Shown here in pieces: positions 1-12,676 of a stretch of 64,000 bases of DNA (position 1 is its first letter; each line of letters opens with the position of its first letter). The stretch is from NCBI GenBank assembly GCA_022376515.1, contig WTXI01000040.1, forward strand, positions 1 through 64,000, in the 5' to 3' direction. This DNA is from Lactifluus volemus. Lineage: Eukaryota; Basidiomycota; Agaricomycetes; Russulales; Russulaceae. The position numbers were made by a program, and so were the translations under genes. The notes beneath the pieces were generated by a model that was not told the DNA's origin, searched no databases, and was given only the letters and a program-made list of their open reading frames with translations.

Positions 1-145
1 CCTCCCGGGATCCAGTCTCGCTCTCGCGCAGCGACACAACGCGCATGTGCCGTGGTTGCCTGCGCGACGCATAGGTAGATGGGACTGATGTGGAGGTGGG
101 CGCCCGCGAGGCTCGTCCGCGACGTCCGTCGGGTAGGGCGGTGCT

Positions 146-2931
146 TCAGGAATAGGCGAAGTGGAGACGTCGGGCGCAGGAGTGGATGACGATGCGATGC
201 GAGCGGAGCTGGACTCCGTGGAAGTCGGTGTTTATCGAAGGGAGGTGGGGTATGCGGGAGTGGAGAGAGGGGCGCTGGCGGTGAGTGCGCCTCTTCTTGC
301 CGCCGCGACCGCGGGCGGATTTCATTGAGTATTGATGTTCCCTTCCTAGCTGTGTCTCCCCCAGCGAACTCTGATCTGAAACCCAGTCGCCCTCTTCGTC
401 TTGGCGTACGGACGCAAGTTCGTCTGGCTCCACGGACAGGCTTGGGACACCTTGCACCGACTCGGGAGCATCCGTCACGAAATCTTTCTCGTGAGGTTGT
501 GAATGGCGACCGCGAAATGCGCGTGTGACGCGCTCAACTTTAGTCGGGCCATAGGCATTATGTTGTACCTCAACCTCAACCTGATGTCATGAATTAACTG
601 GAGGATAGTGTGGGTGGAACTGAAACACACCTCTTCGCCGGACTCAGCCCGCCGCTCGATGATACGGTGCGGTCCTTCCTTCCATTCCAAAACCTCTTCA
701 GCGCCATCTGGGGCAATATCTACTTTGCCCTCTTCCGGCTCAGTCACCACCATAGTGGTGGCATCCGTGCTATCTTTCCGCTGCCCAGCAAACTCCCTCT
801 TTTCGTCATCCTGATCCACCGTTTCCGATGGGTTTTTTTTGACTCCGTCCTTCTCACCTTCATCCACCTCCCCGCGCTCCATAACACTTGCTGGATCGCG
901 ATTAATCACGACGTCCTCAGCGCGCTCGACGCGGCGCGTATGCAATGCCCAGTCGGGAAGGCTCGGTTGGCGTGACCACGTACGTGTGACAGTCGTCACG
1001 CGTCGCCCAAGAGAGAAAAATGGGATCGAAAGTCCGTGGATGAGGATTGAGCAGAGGACCATAAACGCAACCACAGGCTGGATCGTGGCAGCAAGGCGCT
1101 CGCCTGGTTTGCTGGCGGAATTTGCGGCCGGGGTAGCATTTCGATAGCGATCGTCGATGTATAGATAGCACCTATCAATTGGAATTAGCTTCGACAGGTG
1201 ATTAGGGGAGTGCGCTATGACTCGCCGACGCCAATGGGGCCGAAATGCCCACTAAACAAAGCCTCACGGAAATTTTTGATATCTGGAATCCACTTGAAGA
1301 GCCCAATGATGACCGGTAGACGTCGTAGCAACAGCACAAGGACAGAAATGCATATGAGTCGCTGGACGGAGAGGGAGAGGGCCTCATCTGAGAAAGAATC
1401 GAAGGGCATCCAAGCACCCACAAAGAGGAATGCGGCTGTATTAAGAAGAAGGTCAATGACGGAAGAAAAGACGGCGGCCTCGGTTTGTTTGTTGAAGAAA
1501 CCATCCCAAGCAAAGGCGGTGCCACACACGAAGGAGGCAAGCAGGTCATCAGAACCGAGCAGGGTGGTCGTGCCAACCGTGAGAAGCGCAAGTGAAACAT
1601 ATTGTGCGACGTATGATGGCCGGTCGATAAGGTCTTTGCGCTCGCAAAACTTCATGAGATGCCTGAAGCCATAACCAAGCATGCAGCCCCAAGCGATGCT
1701 GAGAAATATCTGATCTACATATCGTACGTTAATAAAGGTGGGCAGAAGAAACAATTGAGCACACACAGAGCCATGTGATCAGGAACCAATCCTTCATCGC
1801 CTCCCCCGTTGTACGGTTGAGGATGAGCGCAAGAGCAAAGTAAAGAAAGGGATATGCGGCACCGTCATTGCTGGCCGATTCTGCTGCAAGAAGATGCCGT
1901 AGATGAGCAGGCACATGCTTATCGGCATACTTCCCTCCAATAATTGCTGCAGCGAGAATCGGGTCAGTTGGGGTGAGACAAGCAGCAATAGCTAAAGATG
2001 AAAGGAAGCTGAGGTTGGGTATGAGCGCGTAAATCAAGGCAGCTGACACGAACCAGCCCTTATACATGGGTTTGATCAGCATCTGATACAGGAACGAATG
2101 TATAGAGCAGACTACCCATGTCATAACAGGGACGAGGAGGAAGAAGAGACTCTTCCAATGGCGGTACATGTACTTTTTGGGGAGTTCGACGCCAACAGCG
2201 AATACGCCAATAGCGATCACAATGCGAGTGAACTCGAGGGTAATATTATTAATGCTCTCGTCAGCGTTATCTCCAAAAGAGCGGGGATTGAAGATGTTTG
2301 CTCCATGTGGACCTAGATGAGACCGCGATAAGCAAATTCTGACAGGTAGCTTTGAGACAGGACGATGGAGAACTTTCGGCTCTCGTAATCTGTCTGTCAT
2401 TTGACTCCTGATACGCGGGTCCCAAGGCCGCGGGATTCAATGCAAGACAATGCAGCTCTTGGCGGTCTTTTCCAAGGGCTGCTTTGTCTTTCATTTGTAC
2501 GAATACCTCTGACACGAACAGAATCGAAGTAGCCTCCTCAAGCCCCAGGTGGTTGAAAGGGTGGAGAAGTTATAGACTCACCAATAATGACACCGAAGAG
2601 GAATGCCCAGCAAGCTTCACCGACGTAGAGCTGTGCACACGGTCGTCAAGATCCAAGCGTGAGTCTGAGTAGCAAGCCGACATGATCACACCTTCTCCCG
2701 AATGAAGAGCGAAAACATTCCAAACTGATCAACGGAGCCGAGAAGAGGGAAGGGGGACAGACTGAGTAAGAGGCTAAGCGTATGAGGGGAAGGGAGTGAC
2801 GCACGAGCACGATAAAACCCCCGAGGCAGGCATAGAGAATATGTGGTGTAGACGCCTCAAACTGTGCAAGGAATTTTAGTTGATCAGAGGGCTAAGTAAG
2901 TGCGAAAGCAACTGACAGGGTGAAAATGCAT
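146..2931 (-). CDS. NHA1: Plasma-membrane Na+/H+ antiporter, Nha1/Sod2 type
   Basis: Exports Na+ (often K+) in exchange for H+ across the plasma membrane. The start at 2931 gives a five-codon first exon (MHFHP). A 55 bp intron follows, then short exons reading FEASTPHILYACLGGF, FGMFSLFIREK and LYVGEACWAFLFGVIIG, which match the family N terminus. The core at about 1215-2330 carries PHGANIFNPRSFG, the CLTPTDPILAAAIIGGKYAD stretch and AESASNDGAAYPF. The last includes the Asn-Asp pair conserved in Nha1-type exchangers. Many hydrophobic segments run through to VVAFMVLCSILIHGLSIPFF near 1070, after which a hydrophilic acidic tail follows, as in fungal Nha1. An intron of about 51 bp at roughly 590-640 shifts the tail frame, which then stays open to the stop at 146. 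The family assignment is firm. The exact tail end is less certain, because a further splice beyond 146 cannot be excluded. Confidence 0.9.
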
Positions 2932-4831
2932 GACCAAAAATATAAGGGGGCGTGATGGGGTCGTAACTAACGGTCGTGAGAGTTAAGGAGGAGGACGAGA
3001 AGAGGGGGTAGTCATTGTCCAAGAGATGACTTGTGACGATGGTCGGTCCGGAAGTACTCACCCCCTAAAAATTGCCCCACACCACTGCCGGCACAGTAAG
3101 ATTTACGTACTCTGCATGAGGCCTTTAATTACCGTCCTGAGCTCTGATTGGCTCACTTGTCATCACTTTGCTTGGCAGTACCTTGCTTGAAAGGTACAGT
3201 ATCAATGCGGGCGTAATCCCCCAAGCGAGTTACATCAGGTTTCACGTGTAAATTTTCCTTTCTCGGGCATCATTCCAGTTTTTTCTGTGACAATAGCCTG
3301 GCATTGTGAACGATCCACACCATATCCAGTGGCCTTAACGGATATGTTTTAGGCACAAAACCGGTTTGGGAACTGGCGTGTTCCACTGTCCATCTCGCTG
3401 CGTGTTTGCACCGCATACGAAATCTTGACATCCGTTCTGTCTGCAACTCAAAAATGTGTAAAGCTCATCATCATGCAGCTCGCTGATGTCCGTGGCAGAA
3501 TCGCTTAACTTTTCCTGAATGATGCAAGACGATCCCATCTATCGCTCAACTCCCCATGGCCATCCAGCCTGCGAGCATCTCTCAAGTCTTTACCTGCCTT
3601 CCACGAATACCCGCCCCCCCCCCCCAGCGTTGTGTTGGCTGTTGCGGATTCTTCAGGCGCTGTCTCACGCTGAGTGGTGCTTCGAGAATCGAGACGGGCT
3701 TTCCGGTCACTGTCTAACAGTGGTGTGTGGGTGTTGGCACCGCGCTCAGTTGCATTACGTTGAGATTCCCGGGCACTCAAGGGTCTTCTAACCGGGGCTC
3801 AAGTTCTGCACACTGGCCATCCAATGTGTAAAACCATATATCTTGTCAGAATCGATATACAACGTCAAAGCTATTCTCATAGAAACATGGTAAGCAGAAG
3901 ATGGTTCTATCCTGGATCTGGGTCATTTCCCCTTTCATTCATGGTAGTCTTTGTTTTTCTTCATTAACTGTCCTACTAGTGGGGTGTGTATCGAAGTTCC
4001 CTCTGTTTCAATACATAATCTATTAGGAGATGCCCCTATCATCCATCGTGCAGGAATCTGGCACGGGCTGGTGATACTTGCACAGCAGCAGTATGGTTCC
4101 AAACAGCCTAAACATAGCCGATGCATCGGAAAGCGCATATCAGAGGAGCGTGCCGTTACTCCTCCAGATCTGACTTCAAAACGAACACTCCTTATCCAGC
4201 AACGAAGTGAAAGGAGACATCAATGGTGAAGTGAATAAGCCTGAGGGCATCGAGCGGCAAATCAATAACCCTGCTTCCGTACGGATAGGGGGAAGGCCAG
4301 CTTTCATCGAAGACCCACTAGAAATACCCCTCCCGTGTTGGCACACTCACAGGCGGTGCCGTTCCCGCTCACGCCCCATTGCACTACCTGGCCTCTCACG
4401 AGGGCGTTGTGGGGGCGCAAGATTGGTCGCGCATGACGAGACCAATGGTCGACGCTACAGGAAAGCCCTTCCTGCCGCCCTCGTTTGTTTCCTACTCGGG
4501 CGCCGAGCTTCGTTGGGTGTTGTTTGACATATCTCGTATCTCGCCAAATATCCGGAGTACAGCGATGGATATAGCTGCAGGTCAGCCAGTCTATTATTGG
4601 CAATAATCCCAGTGTAAGTAACCGTTGTCGATCCGTCCGCTGCGTGCATTGATCACCAATTTCATAGGTGTTCGCCTCCGCCCTGCCCTTAAGGAGGAAG
4701 ACCCTCGTTTCTAAAGCTCTACCGAGCGCAGCGATTTGTTGGAGGTGTACGGACGTGCCACATATTCCGCAATTTAGTGATTTACATGACAAATGCATCG
4801 GGCACGGAGGACGAAAATATAAATAGATCAT
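2932..4831. other. Intergenic region without a recognised gene
   Basis: About 1.9 kb between the antiporter start and the 3' end of the RRM gene. Short open frames on both strands have no recognisable motifs, no convincing splice structure and no conserved composition. There is a homopolymer C run near 3608-3622. It probably holds the antiporter promoter and the RRM-gene 3' UTR. Confidence 0.5.
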
Positions 4832-7292
4832 TCACATCCCATCTGGCTGCATCGACACCGTTTGCCCACCCTTAGCTGCCGTAGGTGTAAACGTGTGCCA
4901 GCGGTCATTGAAACGCACATCAAGCGGTCGCCCACCATACATGTACTGTTGGAACTTGGCTGCATTCCCCGGTTATTACAATGCAAAAAGAACGAAGTTG
5001 GGACGTACCAATGGCCGTCTCTGCCTCGGTTACTTGTCCAAACTGCACAACGCCGGCGCCCTTGGACCGTGTGCCATCAAACAATATTTCTGCAAGTTCA
5101 ACTTGGCCTGTTGTCTCAAAGAGCTCAACAAGATCTTCATTCGCCGTTGACCATGGCAGCTGTGTATTACGAATCAACAACCGTCATAGCAAAGTTAAAG
5201 TCAAAAGAAAGTGAAAGACAACGCACGTTGCGAACCATTATTTGTTGGCTGGGCTCTGAGTCGTAGGTAGCTGCTGCACCATAACCACCTCCGTATCCTC
5301 CCGTGAATCCACTATCATATGTTCCACCGTAGCCACCCGCCTGCTGATCAGGGCCGGAGTAGTCTTTGTAGAGGTCCTGATCGGAGAAGTTGCGTCCCCC
5401 AGAAGTATACCCACCACGCCCGTAGCCACCACGCCCACTGTAGGGCGAACCACGCAGACCGCCACGGAACCCTCGCAACCCACCGCGAAAACCGCCACGA
5501 TAACCGCCTGGCCCGGACAAGCCCGCATAACGATCCTAAACGGCCGTGCCATGAGTACTAGGGCAGTACTACATGGTTAGACTCACCTCGCGGACTTCAA
5601 GGATGCGACCATACCAATCAAATCCGTTGTACATGCCTAGGACACCATAAATACTCAATGAGAGTGGAAGAACAAATACATACTGATAGCCTGTTGAGCG
5701 TCCTTGGCAGTTTCGAAGATCACCGTACCGCTTCCCTTGGGCCGACCATCCGCTCCAATATTGATATCAGCGCGGATAATGTTGCCCGCGGACCTAAACA
5801 AATCCTTCAATCCTGCCAGCCGGCCTGGTATGGTAGCTGAAAATGTATTAAGTCTTGCTTGGTTATACGACGTAGAAGCTCACATTCCCAACATAAAGCT
5901 GGTTTCCGGGATTTTGACCGAAAGAGTTATGATATGCCGGACGAGGCGGTGGGCCAGCAGTGAGACCTTGACCGGCCATTGCCATACCTATTTTTCCTGG
6001 GACAGGCGTAGCACCGAATCGTGACTCATTTTCCCGATCCTGAACGGTCCGTAAGCGAACTGAGTGAGGAAGATGAGATTGGTGCGGACCTCTCGGATAA
6101 ACACAGGACGACCCAAAAGCGGCTGCTCGGAAAGCTCTCGAATAGCACGTTGTGAATCTTCCTGAGATGCAAATTCGACGATCCTGAAAGCAGACCAAGT
6201 CAGAACACCACGAAAAACCAAATTAAGAGAAGATGATTACCCGCATCCCTTCGAGATACCGGTCGGCGTGACGAGAACCTCGGCGAACAGGACCTCACCA
6301 GCTAGTAACCTCGACAATCAGCTCAACCATCCTCACATCTCACTATGACCCCGTCAAGAACCGGAAAAGGAAACTCCCCCCCTCTTTCGAACTTCACCCT
6401 TGCTACCCTCGCTCCGGATCCGGCCCCGGCTTCAACTCCCAACCCCTCCAAGGAAGCGATTCCTTCCCCAACAATCGCCCCACAGCCACCACAGCCGCTG
6501 TCGCAGCTGGCACAACGACCATAACCATAAAAGGAAGAAGGACTAAGCCACTAGAACGCCTCCACCCACCTCCCCGCATAAACTCAATCAAGTCGCGGTA
6601 TTTGACGTCGTAGCTAAGGTTTCCAACATACACGCGATTCTCCCGCTTGCTATGCTTGGCGAACTCAGCTGCTTCTTCATGTGGCGCATTAATTGGGCCA
6701 CCAAGTGAGCGTGGGAATGCCTCTGCGGGCTTGCGATCACGGTCGTGCGAGCGGCTGCGCGAAGAGCCCCCGCGAGACCGGGAGCGACGGGAGCGACGCC
6801 GGCCGGGTGAGGTAGAACGTCGATGTGAGCGAGTAGGCGAGCGTGACCGTGAGCGCGGGGAACGCGAACGTCGACGACGCTACGAATACAGAAAGAAAGG
6901 TGTGCGGTGTTATATGCCGTCAGTATGAAGGACCTATAAGAAGGTGTGAACGCACATCGCCATTGCGGCGCTCACGGTCTTCAGGCTCCCAATGATCCCC
7001 ACCGCCACCAGCAGCACCACTTCGGCGGCTTCGAGCTGTGATGACAAGACGGAGAGAGATTGTTAGAGACGATAAAGAGGGTTGAAAAAGAGGGAGTCAG
7101 ATAAAGGAAAGGCTTACCAGAGTCCCTTCTGTCGCGGTCCCTATCTCTTTCGCGGTCACGGTCCCTGTCGCGGTCGCGGTCTCTATCACGCCGCGAGTCC
7201 CTATCTCTATCACGGTCTCTATCACGGTCACGGTCGTACTCGCGATCTTTTTCTTTGTCGAGGTCATCCTTGATTTTCATGTCGACGTCCAT
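4832..7292 (-). CDS. Three-RRM RNA-binding protein with RD/RS-rich N terminus (Gbp2/Hrb1-like)
   Basis: Probable nuclear mRNA-binding, export-adaptor type protein. The start MDVDMKIKDDLDKEKD leads into a long RD-dipeptide tract and then an RS/RR-rich stretch. RRM1 begins at NRVYVGNLSYDVKYRDLIEF (about 6595-6650), with its RNP1-like strand SKGCG then IVEFAS near 6180-6260. RRM2 begins NQLYVGN and continues after an intron as LPYQAGWQDLKDLF, with RNP1-like PKGSGTVIF. A Gly/Arg-rich linker (GGYRGGFRGGLRGFRGG and following) lies at 5270-5520. RRM3 begins MVRN and continues as LPWSTANEDLVELFE, with SKGAGVVQF, and ends in YMYGGRPLDVRFNDRW. The C terminus GGQTVSMQPDGM ends at a TGA at 4832. RS/RGG regions plus three RRMs match yeast Gbp2/Hrb1 architecture. 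Orthology is an inference. Confidence 0.85.
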
Positions 7293-7525
7293 GGTGAGAC
7301 CGGGATAGTTGAACTAGTTGGTAGTCGCCGAGAAAAAAAGAGGAGAGGAAATGTGAAATTAATACAAGCTCCGCCAGGTTCCGAATTTGGTATCCCGTTC
7401 GGCGCTTTTTTCAAGTCAGTCGATTGATACAATTATACAAGTATCTAGTACTATCCGTGCAGTATAAACGTTAAATGGCTCGTACTGTATGCTATTGAGT
7501 GCATTATTCCCCCGTTACCCTGGCT

Positions 7526-8173
7526 TTAATTACTGTGATCTGAATCGTCCATGGATGAATAGGACCGCGGCTTGGAGGTCCTTTGTTTGTAATCCTGACT
7601 GCCCGCTTTCCGCAAACCCGACTGCTGGCCGCGGCGCCACACATGATGAGCAACGAGGTCATCAACTATAAGCTGAGCCTCCGCGCTGATGCCTACCAGA
7701 GGCGAGGCAGAGAGTTGAAGTAATTCCACAACAGAGTAAACTATTGGCAAAGGTACCATCAAGTCGCGCTCTAGAAATATCTTTAAGTTGTCATACCTCA
7801 GCACGAAAAAAAAAGAGCTTACTGTCTGGCACTGAACGACGCATGGCTGTGATCCCCGCTGAGCTCGAATGGGAACGCCAGCTGACATTCGAGGACTCCG
7901 GAGAAGACGGTGTGCGGTAATGTGAACGCCGACCTCGCTGGTCCTGGGGTGAGGGAGTACCTGCATGAACACGCGCCCCTCCCATGGGTTCGGAATGTCG
8001 CCAGACGGTGCTGTAAAAGGCGAGCGGAAACTGCTATGACGAGGATAAAACGCTTCGAATGGATTGCGGCGAGGCACTGAGCCAGCTAAGCCGTGGGGGG
8101 GATGCGAGTACTGGTGATGAGCAAAGACGTGACTAGGCGGTTGGAATGAAGGACTAATCGCAACAGCAGCCAT
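7526..8173 (-). CDS. Small proline-rich protein of unknown function
   Basis: I do not recognise a function. The start MAAVAISPSFQPPSHVFAHH leads a Pro/His/Ser-rich N terminus ending NPFEAFYP...NPWEGRVFMQ. A compact C-terminal part follows, reading YDNLKIFLERDLMVPLPIVY, then VVELLQLSASPLVGIS and AQLIVDDLVAHHVWRRG, and then a short basic/acidic tail. The frame is open without introns (215 aa). However, GTACTC right after FMQ and an AG just before YDNLKIF suggest that the less protein-like middle (about 7799-7963) may be an intron, which would give a protein of about 160 aa. The helical C-terminal part looks conserved rather than random. The gene lies upstream of, and divergent from, the P450 gene, about 1.6 kb away. 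Confidence 0.6.
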   Translation of the reverse strand: MAAVAISPSFQPPSHVFAHHQYSHPPHGLAGSVPRRNPFEAFYPRHSSFRSPFTAPSGDIPNPWEGRVFMQVLPHPRTSEVGVHITAHRLLRSPRMSAGVPIRAQRGSQPCVVQCQTVSSFFFVLRYDNLKIFLERDLMVPLPIVYSVVELLQLSASPLVGISAEAQLIVDDLVAHHVWRRGQQSGLRKAGSQDYKQRTSKPRSYSSMDDSDHSN

Positions 8174-9768
8174 GGCTTGTTACTCGCTAGAAACGGAGAG
8201 ATGGGGAGCACGCAGTCATTGGGCGGGGGTGTAGCTCTTATATTGTGAGACGAAGTGCGACACAGGCTGAGAAAGCTAAGTGCCTCGTGGAACGTCCGAG
8301 TAAGAGAGAGAATAATCCAGAGAACATGAGCATGTGTAATCAGTAATTAGTAATTGCCCCATCTGTGCCCGAGCCTCGGGCCGAGAGATCTGCCAGAACT
8401 TTTCCTTCGCCACCGATGGGCTCCTGACAACTGCGCTGACTCATTAAGCCTCTGGATCCTCGAGGAAGACAAGGGTAATACAAATCACAAATCACAGGGA
8501 TCTGCACTACCAACAAGTTGAGGTCAGGTCATCTCAGAGAATCAGTACACGGAGCAGATCACACACCCACGGCCTGTTCCGATGGTCGGGATACTCGTTG
8601 AAGGAGAGAGAGCGACGAAGGTGATGCCGACTCGGAATACGAGGAGGCAACATGGATGACATGACTCGGACATACATTGTTTCTCCAAGGCTTTCTTATT
8701 TTTGCTCTTACAACCTCAATATCTCCGGCAACAAGATACATCCCCACTGTGCCTCGGACCTCGGTATCAAACAGATTCCGGCTTACAGTGGCCAGTGTTT
8801 GCCATACAGTTGCGATGTGGAAGCATTATATAAACTGCGTTAAGCCCGAAGGGTGGACACCTATCTATGCTACTACTTTGCTGTTCCTCCATGTAAAAGA
8901 AAAGACTTGATCTGGACTCGGAACCCCGCCACGAAAGTACCTGAATTGTGCTAGGATCCTTTGTGGTCATTAATACTTTCCTCGAAATTGGGGACTAAGA
9001 AGAGAGCCTTTGCTCGTGCACGAGACAAGTATACCTCAAAGTCAAGCGAAAAGTCTACGGGCATCAGATAACCTGCGCGGAGGGGTGCTAAATGAAGGTG
9101 CTTAGCTAATAGGCCGGTTTTGGGAAATTTCTGATCTGATCTTCTCCTGCACCACATGGAAGCGCCGACTCGGACCGATCGAGGAAACGAGTTTTCCGTG
9201 GCCACTGGCAGTGTAGCCCACACCACAAATCCTGCGTTACATGCAGGTGCAGGGGTTGTTATCAAACCAAACCGGAGCGCTGCTGATACGTAGTGACTTT
9301 CAATATCGGATAAAAGATCAATACCTGGCGGTCCTTTATCGCACCACTTCAAATTGGCGCCGGAAAGAAGAAACCGGCCATTCCAATCGTGCCGGTATCT
9401 GGCTCAGACTATCGTAAATTCGTCTGCTGTCAGCTCTGGCTATGATTCTACCGTATGAATACGGCACTCTCTACGGTCAACTTTTAGTTCCCCTATTACC
9501 TTTCAGTCAGACCAGATCTCGGCGCAAATTGCCCCATTAATGAGTATTCCTTTACCACACCAACTTCTTCTTTGGAGTAAAAAGGGCTGATGTGTAGTGA
9601 TCCATCACGCTGCTGGCGATATGTCAGCCGACGTATTAGAGAACGAAATTGCTTCGTCTATCGCAAGCACCGCCAATGTCGGCGAGTTTCCTGTAGATGG
9701 CTCAACATATAAGGCCTGCCGCCGACGTCTTCGACTAACTGAACACTACTAGTACGGTCACGGAAACC
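8174..9768. other. Intergenic region between divergent genes
   Basis: 1.6 kb between the small unknown protein (minus) and the P450 gene (plus). The longest open stretch, on the minus strand at 8951-9352, has no recognisable motif. The region presumably contains both promoters. Nothing else is visible. Confidence 0.45.
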
Positions 9769-11844
9769 ATGACAAGTCTCCCTCAGGCTTTCGCCATGCC
9801 ACCCCCGATCTTCCAGGTCGTCTCCCTCTTGCTGCTTACTTTCATAGGGTTTAGGTGGGCTCTGGACAAGCGTAGACGTTTGCCTCCTGGTCCTCGTGGG
9901 CTCCCTTTCATCGGCAACGCCTTTGACTTGCCCAAGAGCTATGAGTGGCTGCACTGGGCTAAACAGAAAGACCTCTATGGTACCGGACATTGTACATCTT
10001 CATGACGTCTATACCTCACGCAGACTTTAGGTCCAGTAAGCTCCGTATGCGTCATGGGTCAACCTATCATCATCCTCAACTCCCTGACAGCCTGCCAAGA
10101 TCTGCTCGAAAAACGCTCAGCAAAATATTCTGGCCGGCCAGTTCTCCCATTTGCCGGAGAGATGTAGGTTCATCGTGTGATTTTCGTTTTGGATTCGTGT
10201 CTTACTATTTGATGCCTTTGTAAAGGATTGGCTGGAATTTACAGATGATTCTCAGTCCCTATGGCGACCGTTTCCGTTCCATGCGCAAGCTCGTAGCCCG
10301 TCAGATTGGCACCAATGCTGGAGTTATGAAATTCCATCCTGTGCAGGAACTTGAGGCGCGATACTTCCTCGCTCATGTGTGTGAACGCCCTGAGAATTTT
10401 CTCTCCGACATCCGCATGTACGTCCCAACCTGAAATGAATCGTCACAACTTTTCAGCTCACACTTTCCCTCCAAAAGGTCAATCGCAGCCATTTTCTTGA
10501 AGATGTCATACGGGTACAACATTGAAAGAGACAAGCCTGACCCTCTCCTAACGGTCATTGACACCGCCGCAAATGAATTCTATGTTGCCACATCACCAGG
10601 CGCTTGGTTGGTTGACACATTCCCGTTTCGTAAGCCCTTTCCATATATTCCATCACATTTGCGTTCCTGAAAGAGGTATTGAAGTACGACATATTCCTGC
10701 GTGGATGCCTGGTGCACGATTCAAGAAAATCGGTGCGCACTACCGACACACAAACCTTGAACAAACCCATCGACCTCTGGAATGGGTGAAGCGCCGCCTA
10801 GTGAGTCCTCCGTCCCTCAGGTCACGTGACCGGGCACTGACCCGCCAAAAGCTCGACAACACTGCCGTCCCATCTTTTACGTCCAGACTCTTAGAAAGTA
10901 ACCTCAGCACTCTGGATGCGGAAGCTCTTCCCTTCGCGGCCACGTCTCTGTTTGGGGGTGGGACAGATACAGTAAGAGGCTTCCAGTTTATTACATCGCA
11001 TGGAGAGAATTAAGACGAACATTGAAAATCATCAGGTAAACGCCATGATGAGCACGTTTGTGCTTGCAATGGTGCTATTCCCAGATATCCAGTCCAAGGC
11101 GCAGGAAGAAATCGATCGTGTTGTAGGTCCTAGTCGTTTACCGACCCACAACGACCGCGAGCACCTGCCCTACATTGCGGCATTATACAAGGAGCTGCTG
11201 CGATGGCACGTTATCGGGCCCATGGGTGATTCACGTGCTCAGAATTTATGGCACTTCTATTTGTTGAACGTTTGATTTTGCAGGGATTGCACACTCAACA
11301 ACTGAAGACGACTGGTACGAGGATTATTTCATTCCCAAAGGTTCGCTAGTCATGCCCAACCTCTGGTGAGTTCCTTTTCATTGTGCTAGTACTCTTTTTC
11401 TGACCACTGGCGTTACAGGCTGATAGCGAACGATCCCGAGGTATACGAAGACCCCTCTGCCTTTCGCCCTGAGCGTTTCTTAGGGGCCAAAAGTGCCCTT
11501 GACCCGCATGAGTTCGTGTTTGGCTTTGGGCGACGCGCCTGTCCTGGACCAGCACTCGCAAGCGCTACTTCGTATGCCTATATTTCAGCATGTCTGGCCG
11601 CGCTCAACTTTGCGCCCGCGCCAGAGGGTGCGCCCAGTCCAGATTTTTTCTCAGGCACAGTCAGGTGAGCAACTTGTACAAGCCGTCCTGGTTTGCCATC
11701 GCTAATCATTGCAATGTTTGCCTAATCGCTAACAGCCACCCTAAACCATTTAAATGCAAGATTACCCCTCGTTCGCCCAGTACACTCGAGATGATACGTG
11801 CAGTATACACGGACCACCCCATGGAACCGGCATCACCATTCTAA
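9769..11844 (+). CDS. Cytochrome P450 monooxygenase
   Basis: Haem-thiolate oxidase anchored in the ER membrane; substrate unknown. It has an N-terminal hydrophobic anchor (IFQVVSLLLLTFIGF) followed by the proline hinge RRLPPGPRGLPFIGN. Later exons give PVSSVCVMGQPIIILNS, SPYGDRFRSMRKLVARQIG and the I-helix motif FGGGTDT (10947-10970). They then give the ExxR motif within KELLRW (near 11190), the PERF-type FRPERFL (near 11465-11485), and the haem-binding loop FGFGRRACPGP (about 11521-11550) with its cysteine. Introns are about 50-70 bp. I joined them in frame, for example GEM|IGWNLQM across about 10165-10227 and DIRM|SIAAIFLKM. The product is about 510 aa, normal for fungal microsomal P450s, with no disabling lesion seen. 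An alternative start is the Met at 9796. It resembles fungal P450s annotated as O-methylsterigmatocystin oxidoreductase-like, but that label should not be read as a substrate. Confidence 0.88.
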
Positions 11845-12676
11845 GTTGCGTGAGAGGTTCCCTATGCACCTTCATCCTTGTTATCACGCTAGCTGCAAGA
11901 AGTGTAGTATGCTGTTGTTACCTGGATCAGTTACGGTGCCCTTAGAGGTTTTGACCAAACTGTCTACTACATATGATCATTAAATTTACTACGTCTGTGA
12001 ACCCAGTACTCTAATGTTGCCTTTTTTAAGGGCATTCTGCAAACCAATTATCTGATTTCTTGATCAACGGAAACTGGTGTGCGATCCACGTCCAGCCCGG
12101 GTTTCATGTTCATGTTGGGAATCGTTCGATGCCGCAGTACCGTGACTAATTGCAAGAACGAAAGGCCAGAGGAGTTGCTCAATATCTTCAAGACTTCATC
12201 GATACGTACATCCCAAGTTGATCACGTACTAGTTGTTTGCACGCGGTGTGGTTTCCTATTCTCAGCTTGAGCCAATGACATTGATCGGGGTGGACTGGGA
12301 CTCGGAACACCCCGGGCCGAACTCGGTCCTAGTACTAGAGGGTTCTGGTAGGGACTGAAGGCTAGTGGCGATACCTCCAGAAGATACCCCAGAGTGGACT
12401 GTTTGACTTCATGAAGTCACTACTAGACCACACCCTCTCAGGCTATAACTCCACTTGAATTTATGTGTTGCTGACACGTCCTTATTGGCCTCATCTTTTA
12501 TTCTTCAGAGATATAGCTCAACAGAGTAGGGGGACAGTTCGAATCGTATGCCCCCAACCCAGCGGTCCTGCCAGTGCAAAGTTGTCTACTACTTGTTGCT
12601 CTCACGTTGTTCTGTTGTGCACATGACTACATTCAAGTTGAGCACCACTAAATGCACTGACTGTCTGCAGACACTA
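11845..12676. other. Intergenic region between convergent genes
   Basis: About 0.8 kb between the 3' ends of the P450 and glucosyltransferase genes. It is probably 3' UTR sequence. No gene, tRNA fold or repeat was recognised. Confidence 0.45.

Noticed and set aside
8951..9352. Minus-strand frame of 133 codons between the small unknown gene and the P450 gene
   Set aside because: No motif, no neighbouring exons, and located in a divergent promoter region.
12520..12560. TTCGAAT in a GC-rich context, resembling a tRNA T-loop
   Set aside because: No matching T-stem, anticodon arm or acceptor stem could be drawn around it.
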